Shown here in pieces: positions 8,378 to 16,944 of a stretch of 64,000 nucleotides of DNA. The stretch covers positions 434,001 through 498,000 of the forward strand of contig NZ_JAFEUP010000006.1 in assembly GCF_016901015.1 (NCBI RefSeq). Reading direction: 5' to 3'. Position 1 is the stretch's first letter, and each line of letters opens with the position of its first letter. A program made the translations under genes and the position numbers. The notes below the pieces were generated by a model that saw only the letters and a program-made list of their open reading frames with translations, ran no database searches and was not told the DNA's origin. The DNA comes from Zestomonas insulae (lineage in GTDB: Bacteria; Pseudomonadota; Gammaproteobacteria; Pseudomonadales; Pseudomonadaceae).

Positions 8378-9322
8378 ATGCAAATCAAACTCGCCAATCC
8401 CCGTGGTTTCTGCGCCGGAGTCGATCGCGCCATCGAGATCGTCAACCGCGCTCTCGAGGTGTTCGGTCCGCCGATCTATGTGCGCCATGAAGTGGTGCAC
8501 AACAAGTTCGTGGTCGAAGACCTGCGCGCGCGCGGCGCGGTGTTCGTTGAAGAACTCGATCAGGTGCCGGACAACGTCATCGTCATCTTCAGCGCCCACG
8601 GGGTATCCCAGACCGTGCGCCAGGAGGCCGACCGACGCGGCCTGAAGGTATTCGATGCGACCTGCCCGCTGGTGACCAAGGTGCACATGGAAGTCGCTCG
8701 TTACAGCCGCGACGGTCGCGAGTGCATCCTGATTGGCCACGAAGGGCACCCCGAAGTCGAGGGCACCATGGGCCAGTACGACACTCGTAATGGCGGAGCG
8801 ATCTACCTGGTCGAGGACGAGGCGGACGTAGCCCAGTTGCAGGTGCGCAATGCCGATGCGCTGGCGTTCGTCACTCAGACCACCTTGTCCATGGATGACA
8901 CCAGTCGGGTGATCGACGCCCTGCGCGCCAAGTTCCCCAACATCGGCGGCCCGCGCAAGGACGACATCTGCTATGCCACGCAGAATCGTCAGGACGCGGT
9001 GAAACAGTTGGCCAGCGAGTGCGACCTGGTGCTGGTGGTCGGCAGTCCGAATAGCTCCAACTCCAACCGCCTACGCGAGCTGGCCGAGCGCATTGGCACA
9101 CCGGCCTACCTGATCGATGGCGCCGAAGACCTGCAGCGCGACTGGTTCGCCGCCGCCACACGCGTTGGTATCACCGCGGGCGCTTCGGCGCCGGAGGTAC
9201 TGGTGCGCGGCGTGGTCGAGCAGCTGCGGGAGTGGGGCGCCGTTGGCGCGGAGGAGCTGGATGGTCGGCCGGAGAATGTGACCTTCTCGATGCCGAAAGA
9301 GCTGCGGGTAAAGGCGATTTAG
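8378..9322 (+). CDS. ispH: 4-hydroxy-3-methylbut-2-enyl diphosphate reductase
   Basis: Last step of the MEP isoprenoid pathway: reduces HMBPP to IPP and DMAPP with a [4Fe-4S] cluster. 314 residues. Cluster ligands are the conserved cysteines at residue 12 (RGFCAGVDRA), about 96 (DATCPLVTKVH) and about 197 (DDICYATQNRQ). The substrate motif NSSNSNRL and the loop TQTTLS are intact. The ribosome site is weak. Followed 22 bases later by a strong terminator that separates it from the convergent pilin operon. Confidence 0.97.
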   Translation: MQIKLANPRGFCAGVDRAIEIVNRALEVFGPPIYVRHEVVHNKFVVEDLRARGAVFVEELDQVPDNVIVIFSAHGVSQTVRQEADRRGLKVFDATCPLVTKVHMEVARYSRDGRECILIGHEGHPEVEGTMGQYDTRNGGAIYLVEDEADVAQLQVRNADALAFVTQTTLSMDDTSRVIDALRAKFPNIGGPRKDDICYATQNRQDAVKQLASECDLVLVVGSPNSSNSNRLRELAERIGTPAYLIDGAEDLQRDWFAAATRVGITAGASAPEVLVRGVVEQLREWGAVGAEELDGRPENVTFSMPKELRVKAI

Positions 9323-9344
9323 CTCACGGCGCCACGCTACAAGC

Positions 9345-9372
9345 AAAAAGGCCCGAATACTCGGGCCTTTTT
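9345..9372. terminator. Bidirectional terminator ispH / pilE
   Basis: Twelve-base arms AAAAAGGCCCGA and TCGGGCCTTTTT with an ATAC loop. Has an A-run on one side and a T-run on the other, so it can end ispH on the plus strand and pilE on the minus strand; pilE stops 11 bases away. Confidence 0.9.
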
Positions 9373-9382
9373 GTTTTCTCGG

Positions 9383-9811
9383 TTATCTCCAGCATGCCTC
9401 GACGGTTTTACCGCTACCCGTTCTACCTTTCACTCCTTGCGCAGTGAGGGTGAGATTTCCGCAGGCGGTGTCGTTGAATTTCTGGGTAGCTGTCAACGTG
9501 TAGCCGCCATTGCCACCTGCTACACCCAGTGTGTACTTACCAGTATCAGAGGTCACAGTAGTGCCAACGGTGTTGCGCATATTCAAGTTGGCGATGTTGG
9601 CTTGGGCAGTGACGTATGCGTTGTTCTGAGCAAAGAACCGTTCTTGCCGGGCTGCTGCATCGTTAAGAAGAGCCTGTCCTTCTGCGCGGTTGCTGCGCTG
9701 GATGTATTCCATGTAATTGGGGTAAGCAATGGCGGCGAGGATGCCGACGATCGCCACAACAATCATCATTTCGATGAGGGTGAAGCCTCGAGCTTCAAAC
9801 GGTGTTCGCAT
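9383..9811 (-). CDS. pilE: Type IV minor pilin PilE
   Basis: Minor pilin of the type IVa pilus, 142 residues, last gene of the operon. Prepilin leader MRTPFEARG is cut by PilD before FTLIEMMIVV, with Glu at +5 and a 20-residue hydrophobic helix. Two C-terminal cysteines (TACGNL and EACWR) can form the disulfide loop typical of pilins. Its ATG overlaps the pilY1 stop by one base, and GAAGGAT provides the ribosome site. In P. aeruginosa a small pilY2 lies between pilY1 and pilE; there is no room for it here. Minor pilins build the priming complex with PilY1 at the pilus tip. Confidence 0.9.
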   Translation of the reverse strand: MRTPFEARGFTLIEMMIVVAIVGILAAIAYPNYMEYIQRSNRAEGQALLNDAAARQERFFAQNNAYVTAQANIANLNMRNTVGTTVTSDTGKYTLGVAGGNGGYTLTATQKFNDTACGNLTLTAQGVKGRTGSGKTVEACWR

Positions 9812-12800
9812 TATTGAGCATCCTTCGGAATAACACGCCAGCTCTGCCGGCCGCTGGAAGTCGGCCCGGCGTTGTACATCATCCCGCCGCCAAGGCCCGG
9901 CGCGGTGAAGATTTCTCCGTTGTTGGTAGTGAAGCCTCCGGAGCCTGGCTTCTTGTAGCTGGATACTACCGTGTCGATATTGTTACGGCGGACGGAGTCA
10001 CCACTGTCGATGGTTCTGCTGTTGTCGAGGTCGAACACGTTGAAGTTGGTGCGACCACCAGTGAAGGGGTCAATACCATACAGCCAAGAGTCAACTCCGC
10101 CAGCGCAGGGGTCTGCGTTAGGTGTCAGGGTATTAAGAAGCAGGACTTGGCCGCGGCTAGACATCGGGCTAATCATCATCTCCCCGGAGCGAGTCGTTCC
10201 AACCTTGAAGTCGAGCAACCAGCCCCATTTGTTCACGTTGCTATCGTTGCTGGGGTCCGTAGTACCTGTCTTGTACCACTGGATGGAGTTCTGGCTGAGC
10301 AGGCGAATCCCTTGGACATTGGAGTTGGCCGCGAAAGGATTGGTGGTCGGTTGTTCGTCGATCGTTTGGGTAACTAGGTCGCTACGTGTGCGGGTCGGAT
10401 TTGGGGCGATGGTCGTCTGGGCTTTCGTTTTTCGGTCCCAGATGCCATACAGGCTCATGGCGCGAGTGGTATTGACGTTTCCGTCGCTCGTCTCGAAATA
10501 CTTGCCGGTACCAAAAATTACGAGATAGCCCTGAGTCGTAGGGTGTCGTACCAGTGAGGGAGGGGCCATGATCGCCTGAGCCTCCGCTCCGGTGGTCCGA
10601 TCATCCAGAGCAGTGAATAGCGGTTTGCCGCCATAGGCTACTGCGAAGGTGTCGGCGTTGGTCGCTGAGTCCTGGATGCCGGTTGGGTTGGCGACTGCGT
10701 TGTAGCGTTTGAACGGATCGACAGCAGTGCTGTCACGAACACTCGATGGAACTAGGTCAAATCGCCACATGTTGCCTTGCAGGTCGCCAGCGTAGGCATA
10801 GTCAGCAACACCGTCGCTGTTGTTGTCGGCCAGTTTGACGGTGGATAGGCCGTTTGCCTTGCTGGTGTCGCCAGTCACTGTCAGCTTCTTGACCAAGGTG
10901 CCGGTTTTGACGTCGAGAATGAGCAATGCGGCTTTATCGGCAGTGACATCGGACTGATTGCCATAACCGTTGCCGGTAACGACTGCCCATTTTCCGGTAT
11001 GCAGGCGAGCAATGGTGGGTTGAGGGAAGGTGTAGCCGAGTTCGTTCAGGTTATCGCTGTTTCCCGCTGCGCGGTCGTCAAAAGTGCGTTCCCAGAGCAG
11101 CTTGATATCGTCGGGGTTGGTGATGTCCAGAGCGAACATGGAGCGCCCACCGGAACGCAGGGTCCCAATCAGCACCGTATGCCAGTTATCGTCGTAGTAG
11201 ACATCGGCCACGATCGGGCTGCCGTCGACATAGAACTGGTGTTGTGCACCGGTGCCTCCCTTGTATTTTTGCGCACTCAGCTTGTAAAGGTTCGGGATTA
11301 CTGCACTGGGAATGAACGCGAATACTTCATCGCCAGTATTGGCATCGAATCCATGAAGCATGCCGTCGTTTGCGCCGACATACACAACAGGCCGGCGCGG
11401 AGCTTGCGTTTCGCTACCTTGCAGTTCTGTCCGATTGGCCGCGCGAAATGCCGTGTACTTGCTCGTACCTTCAATGGCATCCGCCAGGTAGGCGAGATAC
11501 TTGGGTGTGCCAACTACTACGGGGGCTGAGTTGATGATGTCGCCAAGAACAGTGCTGCGCTCCCGGAAAGTGCCGGTGATACCGCCTTCGTTTGTTTGAT
11601 CGCCACGAAGATAGCTGACTCGACTTTGCCCTTTGCTATCTGTCGCAATGCCAGACGTGCTGTCGAAGTCCTGATTCAGCAGCGCTTGCTGCGTGCTGCT
11701 GAGGTTGGTCCAGCTGAAGTCCTGCAATTTGTTGGAGTTTGTGCTGCTGAACATCTTGATGTTGCGGCTGCTTGCGCTCTGGCGAGCAATGCGCGTGGTG
11801 ACATCCCAAGCTTGAGTGCGGGCGCTTTGTGCATCAACTCTGTACTTGATGAGATTGCCGCTCCAGTTGGCGCTGTTGAACTGCGTCTCGTAGACCTCTC
11901 GGGTGATTTGGTCTTCGATGATTGATGCAGTTACCCCAGGCGCACTGGCTGAGGTGGTGCGGTTGGTAATGCGGTTGATGATGTTGCGAAATGCATCGAC
12001 GACCTTGTCCGGGCTGTCGGCGCTGAAGAACTCACCACGGGAATTGAGTGCTGCATGCCAGAGGTCGTATACGTTGTTGACGCTGTTGTCAGCTGGAACC
12101 GGCCAGGCAACCGGGTTGGTGGCGCGCGTTAGCGCGGTATAGCCGGCACCGCCAAAAGTATCTCCGGTCCACGGAATGTCCGGGTTGGTCAGCATGCTGT
12201 TCAGCCCCAGGCCAATGGTGTAGTTGACCAGGTGCTGCCAGGTTGCAGGATCGTTTCGCGGGTCCCAGTACTCTGCATCAGGGTTAGCGCTGTTGGGGGC
12301 GAGAATCAGGGGCTTGAGGTTGTTCGCTATTCCGCTGGTACCGCTGGATGCGTCGGTTGCCCAATACTTGAACGCCAAATCGGCAAGCGTGTCCTGCGTG
12401 GCGCCCAAGTAAGGTGTGCGTGGTGAGTAGCTCTTCCCGTCGGGCAGGCTGGTAATCGCAGTGTTGTCTGCGTTGGTGCTAGTAAAGGAATCGCCGTCTC
12501 TCCACAGCCCGTCGGTCATCATGATGTGGTAGCTGGGTCGGCAAGCGTATACCGGTGTTGTTATCGTGGTTCCTAGCGAGCCGTCGGCATTGAAGGGGTT
12601 CGGAGTTTTGGCCCAAGCGATGCTGCTTTGGTTGTTTTGGTTCTGCAGGAATTTGCCCGCGCGGTCCATGGCGGCACGTAGTGGCGTGCTATCTCCAAAA
12701 CCGATGCCAGTGAGCCAGTTGAAGAAGTTGCCACGATGCTTGCCCGAAAACTCGCGCAAGTAGTTGGTGCCGCAGCCGCTGGTATTCAGGGTCTTACAGC

Positions 12801-13773
12801 CGTCCCTATTCAACAGCTGCCACGTCAGGCGAACTTGCTCTGGCAGTCCGTTGAATGACAGGTTGGCAGCGGTCAGGGTGGCTAGTGCACGGTTGCGATA
12901 GAACGAATACCAGATGGCGAAGTTCTGGCGTTCGTCTCTGCCTGAGGCGGTGTCGTCAGCACGGATCACGCCTGAAGTGCTACTTACGTTAACTAGCCGA
13001 TAACAGTTGTCATCGGAGTCTCTATTAGCTACGACGGTTGTGCAGTTCGTCAGGCTTGTGTCGAACGCATAGTAGTAAGCTGGAACACCTCGTTGTGTCC
13101 TGTCGTTGGCTATGACTGTATAGGTCGAGCTATTCCTACTGCAAGTAACGTTCTGCAGGCCGACGGGGTTTGAAATGGTGGCTTGGCATTCACTGTTGCT
13201 GACTCGTGTAACTTTGTAGGTGACCCCATTAGTGGTTTGGTTTGCCGACGTGCTGCCATTGGTCAGGCTTAAGACCACTCCGCCATTATTAAATTGGACG
13301 AAGTCTGCTGCCGGGTTATTGGCGTACGTCGGCGTGCTTGAAGTCGGGTCATAGGTCCAAGTTGGTCTGTAGGCGGTACTTAGGTCAAGTGAGCCGTTAG
13401 CTGTGGTGGTCCCGTTGTGGTAAGCAACGGTAAAGCTGGTGCTGTATTGAGTGGTCGCTTTGCTGCCGTTGCTGTCGATCTTGAGCGGCACCTGATAAGT
13501 GGCCGTCGGGTCGTAATAGAGCGGGTTGAAATGCGCCGACTTGGCACGACGGGTCGCACTCTGGCCGTTGATCGAGTCGGGCGCGTAGGCGTTCTCCATG
13601 CTTCCGGAGTCGTCCAGGGTCAAGATCAGGTTCGGAGCAACACTTTCAGAAAGAATCAACGGGGACTGACTAATGTTCAGAAGCGTGGCTTGAGCTTGTT
13701 GCACGCCGCTCAGCAGGAAGCTGAAGGTCAGCAGGCTGAGGGCGGATTTCGGGTAAAAGCCGCGGGTCTTCAT
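9811..13773 (-). CDS. pilY1: Type IV pilus tip adhesin / assembly protein PilY1
   Basis: Large secreted tip protein of the type IV pilus, 1320 residues, needed for pilus biogenesis, surface sensing and adhesion. Signal peptide residues 1-29 ending QAQA. N-terminal von Willebrand A-like domain with a MIDAS-type motif DDSGSM at 54-59 and MMTDGLW further on. C-terminal PilC/PilY1 beta-propeller from about residue 620 onward, with calcium-binding-like Asp/Asn loops near residues 980-992 (DNNSDGVAD) and 1242-1255 (DLDNSRTID). The N-terminal half is rich in Thr/Ser/Asn and has lower GC than the neighbours, suggesting fast divergence or exchange. Two bases follow pilX; one-base overlap with pilE. 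Confidence 0.95.
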   Translation of the reverse strand: MKTRGFYPKSALSLLTFSFLLSGVQQAQATLLNISQSPLILSESVAPNLILTLDDSGSMENAYAPDSINGQSATRRAKSAHFNPLYYDPTATYQVPLKIDSNGSKATTQYSTSFTVAYHNGTTTANGSLDLSTAYRPTWTYDPTSSTPTYANNPAADFVQFNNGGVVLSLTNGSTSANQTTNGVTYKVTRVSNSECQATISNPVGLQNVTCSRNSSTYTVIANDRTQRGVPAYYYAFDTSLTNCTTVVANRDSDDNCYRLVNVSSTSGVIRADDTASGRDERQNFAIWYSFYRNRALATLTAANLSFNGLPEQVRLTWQLLNRDGCKTLNTSGCGTNYLREFSGKHRGNFFNWLTGIGFGDSTPLRAAMDRAGKFLQNQNNQSSIAWAKTPNPFNADGSLGTTITTPVYACRPSYHIMMTDGLWRDGDSFTSTNADNTAITSLPDGKSYSPRTPYLGATQDTLADLAFKYWATDASSGTSGIANNLKPLILAPNSANPDAEYWDPRNDPATWQHLVNYTIGLGLNSMLTNPDIPWTGDTFGGAGYTALTRATNPVAWPVPADNSVNNVYDLWHAALNSRGEFFSADSPDKVVDAFRNIINRITNRTTSASAPGVTASIIEDQITREVYETQFNSANWSGNLIKYRVDAQSARTQAWDVTTRIARQSASSRNIKMFSSTNSNKLQDFSWTNLSSTQQALLNQDFDSTSGIATDSKGQSRVSYLRGDQTNEGGITGTFRERSTVLGDIINSAPVVVGTPKYLAYLADAIEGTSKYTAFRAANRTELQGSETQAPRRPVVYVGANDGMLHGFDANTGDEVFAFIPSAVIPNLYKLSAQKYKGGTGAQHQFYVDGSPIVADVYYDDNWHTVLIGTLRSGGRSMFALDITNPDDIKLLWERTFDDRAAGNSDNLNELGYTFPQPTIARLHTGKWAVVTGNGYGNQSDVTADKAALLILDVKTGTLVKKLTVTGDTSKANGLSTVKLADNNSDGVADYAYAGDLQGNMWRFDLVPSSVRDSTAVDPFKRYNAVANPTGIQDSATNADTFAVAYGGKPLFTALDDRTTGAEAQAIMAPPSLVRHPTTQGYLVIFGTGKYFETSDGNVNTTRAMSLYGIWDRKTKAQTTIAPNPTRTRSDLVTQTIDEQPTTNPFAANSNVQGIRLLSQNSIQWYKTGTTDPSNDSNVNKWGWLLDFKVGTTRSGEMMISPMSSRGQVLLLNTLTPNADPCAGGVDSWLYGIDPFTGGRTNFNVFDLDNSRTIDSGDSVRRNNIDTVVSSYKKPGSGGFTTNNGEIFTAPGLGGGMMYNAGPTSSGRQSWRVIPKDAQ

Positions 13774-13775
13774 AG

Positions 13776-14372
13776 TCAGTTCCCGTTATCGAATAGTTTT
13801 GCGGTGGTCGAGCGGATAGCGTCGGCATTGCCTGTGACGTTGTTGGCTGCCTGGCTGTTGATCTCGTAACGGAATATCCCTGTTTGGTTCAGCATGTTGC
13901 CGTACTCCGGGTTCTCCGCTTCTCCGGACTCTCCGCCGCTGGGTGCGGGCAAGCCGTACCAGGCAATGGCAAAGTTGGTTTCAGGCGTTGTGGCATCTTT
14001 GGGGTAGTACGGGCGGCTCTTGCCGGCGGTAGAGAACAGCATCGCGTAGCTGTAGCCGGTACTCGCTAACTTGAGGAGGCAGGGGGCCGGTACTGTGCCT
14101 GCGCTGGCGGTTGCGCAGTCATCGGTTGGCTCAAGAGGGCGTATGCGGGCGGTCATGCCTAGTTCGCCATCGCGCAGCCCGGATTCGGCGGCATTGATCA
14201 GCTTCTGTTGTTCTACCAAGTTGCCGGTAATACGTGACTCCAAGGTGGTTTCACGGGCGCTGGACAACGCGAGCACCGTTACCACAAGCAAGATGACCAG
14301 GGCGATGAGCAAGGAAGCGCCCCTCTGTGTTTGGGGCGACGAGCCTGCCGACTTGACTAAGTTCTTGTTCAT
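13776..14372 (-). CDS. pilX: Type IV minor pilin PilX
   Basis: Minor pilin of 198 residues. Leader ends QTQRG before ASLLIALVILLVV; residue +1 is Ala and +5 is Ile rather than Glu, a feature shared with GspK-like tip pilins that need not pair with a preceding subunit. The rest contains the PilX motif TLESRITGNL and AAESGLRDGE. ATGA overlap (4 bases) with pilW, 2-base gap to pilY1, so translation is likely coupled. Predicted to sit at the pilus tip with PilV, PilW, FimU and PilY1. Confidence 0.88.
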   Translation of the reverse strand: MNKNLVKSAGSSPQTQRGASLLIALVILLVVTVLALSSARETTLESRITGNLVEQQKLINAAESGLRDGELGMTARIRPLEPTDDCATASAGTVPAPCLLKLASTGYSYAMLFSTAGKSRPYYPKDATTPETNFAIAWYGLPAPSGGESGEAENPEYGNMLNQTGIFRYEINSQAANNVTGNADAIRSTTAKLFDNGN

Positions 14373-15160
14373 GGCATGCGATTCCTAAGCATTACGGTTC
14401 CCTGCGAAACCTGATACAGCTGGCCGCTATCTGCTGCCTTCAACGCTGCGACTTCTGCAGTGGTGGCCCCGGTCAGATTCGTCCAGTTCTGCAGCGCGGT
14501 ATCGACCGTCACCGCATCGCGCTGGCTCTTGCCGCTAGCGCGCATCAGGACGGTGTAACGCACTGTCAGGATCGGTTCGGTACTCGCAGGGGCCACTTTT
14601 ATGTACTTGGCAATAGTTTGTGGCGCGACAGCACTGCCGACCCCAAATTCGAAGCGCAAGTCAGCGGCACCGCTAACCAGCGAGCTGCCATTGCAGGTGA
14701 TTTCGCCCTTGGTAGTGTCGAGTTCGATTTTCTCGACAATGTTGGCTGAAGGCTTGGTGTATGGGTTCTGAACGCTCGCCGCGCTGCCGACTGTATTGCC
14801 TTCGCAATTGCGATCGGTGCCATCACGCGGCTGGTAGCGAAGGCAAATAGAGCTGCCGCTCAGTCGCTTGATCGTTTCCCCGGCGTTGAAGCCGCATCCC
14901 TGCGTGGTGTCTGCCGGAAATGCGCTTTCGAATGGCTCATCGGGGCGTCGCCGATACCCGGCCTTGGTCAACTCGTCCTGCAGGAAAAGCTGAACGAAGC
15001 GGCTTCCTTCCTGGTTTTCGGCCTGGCTCTGTTGGAAGGCATAGCTTCGCTTGTTGTCGATGTAGATCTGGGTCACTCCAATGATCAGAAAGCTGCTGAT
15101 TACCAGCGCAATCATCATCTCAATGAGTGAAAGGCCACTCTGATATTTGGGGGTGAGCAT
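14369..15160 (-). CDS. pilW: Type IV minor pilin PilW
   Basis: Minor pilin of 263 residues. Prepilin leader MLTPKYQSG, cleavage before LSLIEMMIAL, so +1 is Leu rather than Phe, with Glu at +5. The PilW helix continues as FLIIGVTQIYIDNKRSY. Several cysteines in the globular domain (GCGFNAGE, SICLRYQ, NCEGN, ITCNGS). The reading frame runs about 100 codons further upstream over pilV, but the leader fixes the start at 15160. Follows pilV by 10 bases and overlaps pilX by 4. Confidence 0.88.
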   Translation of the reverse strand: MLTPKYQSGLSLIEMMIALVISSFLIIGVTQIYIDNKRSYAFQQSQAENQEGSRFVQLFLQDELTKAGYRRRPDEPFESAFPADTTQGCGFNAGETIKRLSGSSICLRYQPRDGTDRNCEGNTVGSAASVQNPYTKPSANIVEKIELDTTKGEITCNGSSLVSGAADLRFEFGVGSAVAPQTIAKYIKVAPASTEPILTVRYTVLMRASGKSQRDAVTVDTALQNWTNLTGATTAEVAALKAADSGQLYQVSQGTVMLRNRMP

Positions 15161-15170
15161 AGGGGGCGTC

Positions 15171-15689
15171 CTAGATTTCCGTGCGCAGCCGATAGCGGCA
15201 GGTCGTACTCGTACTGTTGTTTGCGTTAGTGCTGTCCATGCATTCCCCTGCCTTAACCGTCCAAGCAATCTGGATTTCCACTGCAGAGCCTGTGGTGGCA
15301 CAAACACCGGCATTTTGTGAGCGGCAAACATAGAAATCGCTGGTGAGCAGCGAGCTTGCGCCGGGGAGGAGCCGGCCGGCCTTTTGCGCCCAGCAGGCCA
15401 GCTGTTCAGAGGCGACTTTAGTGGTGTCGGCACAACCCGCCGCCGGTAGGGCGGGGAACGCACTCCCTGCAGCTTTGTAGAAACCTGAGTTGACAGGCAG
15501 GCCGGCCGGATTGGCGCGCATCAGCTCGACCAGATCATTGGCGATTGCGGCCGCTGTATTCCTCTGTACCGAGTCCTGGGTGTACTGGATTGTGCGGCTT
15601 TGCAGGGCAACCATTCCCAGGACGCCAATGCAGACCAGCAGAAGCGTGATGAGAACTTCGATTAGGCTGAAGCCATGGTTGTTTTTCAT
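15171..15689 (-). CDS. pilV: Type IV minor pilin PilV
   Basis: Minor pilin, 172 residues from the ATG chosen. Short leader MKNNHG followed by FSLIEVLITLLLVCIGVLGMVALQ, with Glu at +5. Two in-frame ATGs lie 4 and 7 codons upstream; the chosen one has AGGA five bases ahead and gives the shortest classical leader, but the ATG at 15701 would make an ATGA overlap with fimU and cannot be excluded. Cysteine-rich C-terminal domain (six Cys). Typical PilV feature NTAAAIANDLVELMRANP is present. Confidence 0.88.
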   Translation of the reverse strand: MKNNHGFSLIEVLITLLLVCIGVLGMVALQSRTIQYTQDSVQRNTAAAIANDLVELMRANPAGLPVNSGFYKAAGSAFPALPAAGCADTTKVASEQLACWAQKAGRLLPGASSLLTSDFYVCRSQNAGVCATTGSAVEIQIAWTVKAGECMDSTNANNSTSTTCRYRLRTEI

Positions 15690-15697
15690 TCCGGTCC

Positions 15698-16180
15698 TCA
15701 TGGGGTGCATGAACTCAGAGCAGCACTGAGTTCGGTCTTACCCCGCGGCCAGACGCGGACGAACCCACTGGGTTGTACCGTCAACTTGTAGCCCATTGCC
15801 GGTTTGGCATCGTGGCAAGCAATGATGCTGACGGCCGTCGAAGCAGTGCCGTTGGGGCGGAAGCTGAACGAAGCTTGGGTTGAGGCGATGTCGACGCTGG
15901 TTGGCTTATCGAATTGACGGGCCGAGTCTGTTGCGGTGCAGGCGGTCTTGACGGTCCAAGTGCCATTGCTGAGGCAGACTGTCATGGTGGTGCGGTTCTG
16001 CACGGCCAGGGTGCGTGCAGACTGGATGAGGTTGTACAGCTCGTTGCTCGCCGCTTCCAGCCGATTAGTACTAATCATCCCGGCGAGGTTGGGAACGGCA
16101 ATAGCTGCAAAGATTCCCAGCAACGCAACGACGAGCATTAGCTCTATCAAAGTGAACCCGGTTTGTCCCTGTTTACACAC
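15698..16180 (-). CDS. fimU: GspH/FimT-type minor pilin FimU
   Basis: Minor pilin of 160 residues with leader MCKQGQTG before FTLIELMLVVALLG and Glu at +5. The GspH-like domain follows (TNRLEAASNELYNLIQSARTLA is the family helix; only part quoted: NELYNLIQSAR). Starts with GTG, preceded by GAGGAG nine bases ahead. First gene of the pilV-W-X-Y1-E run by spacing: 123 bases separate it from fimT, and 8 bases from pilV. In P. aeruginosa the fimU operon is under AlgR control, which fits the AlgR-like site at 16230. Confidence 0.85.
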   Translation of the reverse strand: MCKQGQTGFTLIELMLVVALLGIFAAIAVPNLAGMISTNRLEAASNELYNLIQSARTLAVQNRTTMTVCLSNGTWTVKTACTATDSARQFDKPTSVDIASTQASFSFRPNGTASTAVSIIACHDAKPAMGYKLTVQPSGFVRVWPRGKTELSAALSSCTP

Positions 16181-16229
16181 CGTCTGTAACTCCTCAAATT
16201 TGGCAAGCGTGATAATGGGCAGGAGCCGG

Positions 16230-16238
16230 CGGTTTGTC
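16230..16238 (+). promoter_or_regulatory. AlgR-like site upstream of fimU
   Basis: CGGTTTGTC matches 8 of 9 bases of the AlgR core CCGTTTGTC. It lies 50 bases ahead of the fimU start in the fimT-fimU gap, where AlgR activates the minor pilin operon in P. aeruginosa. A nine-base match is weak evidence by itself. Confidence 0.35.
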
Positions 16239-16303
16239 CCTTATGTCGGGATGATCGGAGTTGAACACGCGATGGCTGGCATTTCTGTTAATTCAGGAGC
16301 ACT

Positions 16304-16813
16304 TCAGGAGCATCGCATCTGCGGATCCTGCGTGGACTCCAGGCCACTCACCCGACGCATGCGGCCTTGCCTGTTGAGCACAATCTGCAGGACGACCTTT
16401 GCTTTTCGGTCGCACAGATAGAATCGGCCATTGCCCAGCGGGGCTGTTCCGTTTTGTCGAAAACGGATGCGGGCTGTTGCTCCAGACCAGTTCAGATGGT
16501 CGGTGGGGGCTAGGCGGTGTTGGGTTATCGGCTCGCCGCTGTCGTGGTCGCGTACTAGCCAGCCGGACTCCCAGTGGTCGTCACAGACCAGACCATCGCG
16601 GGAGCCACAAACCTCAATATCACGGTTGTGCAGAATGCTACTGGCGCGAGCTTGGTACAGCTGGCGGTACAGCAAGCTGTACAGGCTCTGGATTCGATTG
16701 GCTTCGATCAACTGACCGAACGCTGGCAATGCCATGAATGCGAACAGGGATAGCAACGCCAGGGTGTAAAGTAGCTCGATAAGGCTAAATGCCTTCGGAC
16801 GATTGAGGGGCAT
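16304..16813 (-). CDS. fimT: Type IV pilin FimT with GRxR tail
   Basis: GspH-fold pilin-like protein of 169 residues. Leader MPLNRPKA precedes FSLIELLYTL; Glu at +5 is present but the -1 residue is Ala8 where PilD substrates normally have Gly. Helix LIEANRIQSLYSLLYRQLY marks the FimT/FimU family. Near the C-terminus is GRMR (residues 150-153), matching the GRxR motif that in FimT of other gammaproteobacteria binds DNA during natural transformation. AAAGGAT ribosome site; first minus-strand gene of the pilin block, 131 bases from the divergent thiO. Identification as FimT rather than a second FimU rests on position and this tail. Confidence 0.8.
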   Translation of the reverse strand: MPLNRPKAFSLIELLYTLALLSLFAFMALPAFGQLIEANRIQSLYSLLYRQLYQARASSILHNRDIEVCGSRDGLVCDDHWESGWLVRDHDSGEPITQHRLAPTDHLNWSGATARIRFRQNGTAPLGNGRFYLCDRKAKVVLQIVLNRQGRMRRVSGLESTQDPQMRCS

Positions 16814-16858
16814 GGTCTAAGCATCCTTTGCTTACGTGGGCCATCTTGGCCGCGCCTC

Positions 16859-16886
16859 TGTTTACGTGCTGCGGTTTGCCTGTCAA
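16859..16886 (-). promoter_or_regulatory. Candidate promoter of fimT
   Basis: TTGACA (16881-16886, minus strand), 16-base spacer, TAAACA. The -35 is perfect, the -10 weak. About 45 bases ahead of the fimT ATG. Confidence 0.35.
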
Positions 16887-16944
16887 ACCACCCTGTCGTG
16901 TATGGGGTTCGCTTATGTGACCGATGTATCTATTGGAGGGGAGA

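Noticed and set aside
13774..13775. Search for pilY2 between pilY1 and pilE or pilX and pilY1
   Set aside because: Genes abut or overlap; no room for a reading frame.
16290..16313. 11-base tandem repeat TTCAGGAGCAC near the fimT stop
   Set aside because: Two copies only, no link to a function; most likely chance.
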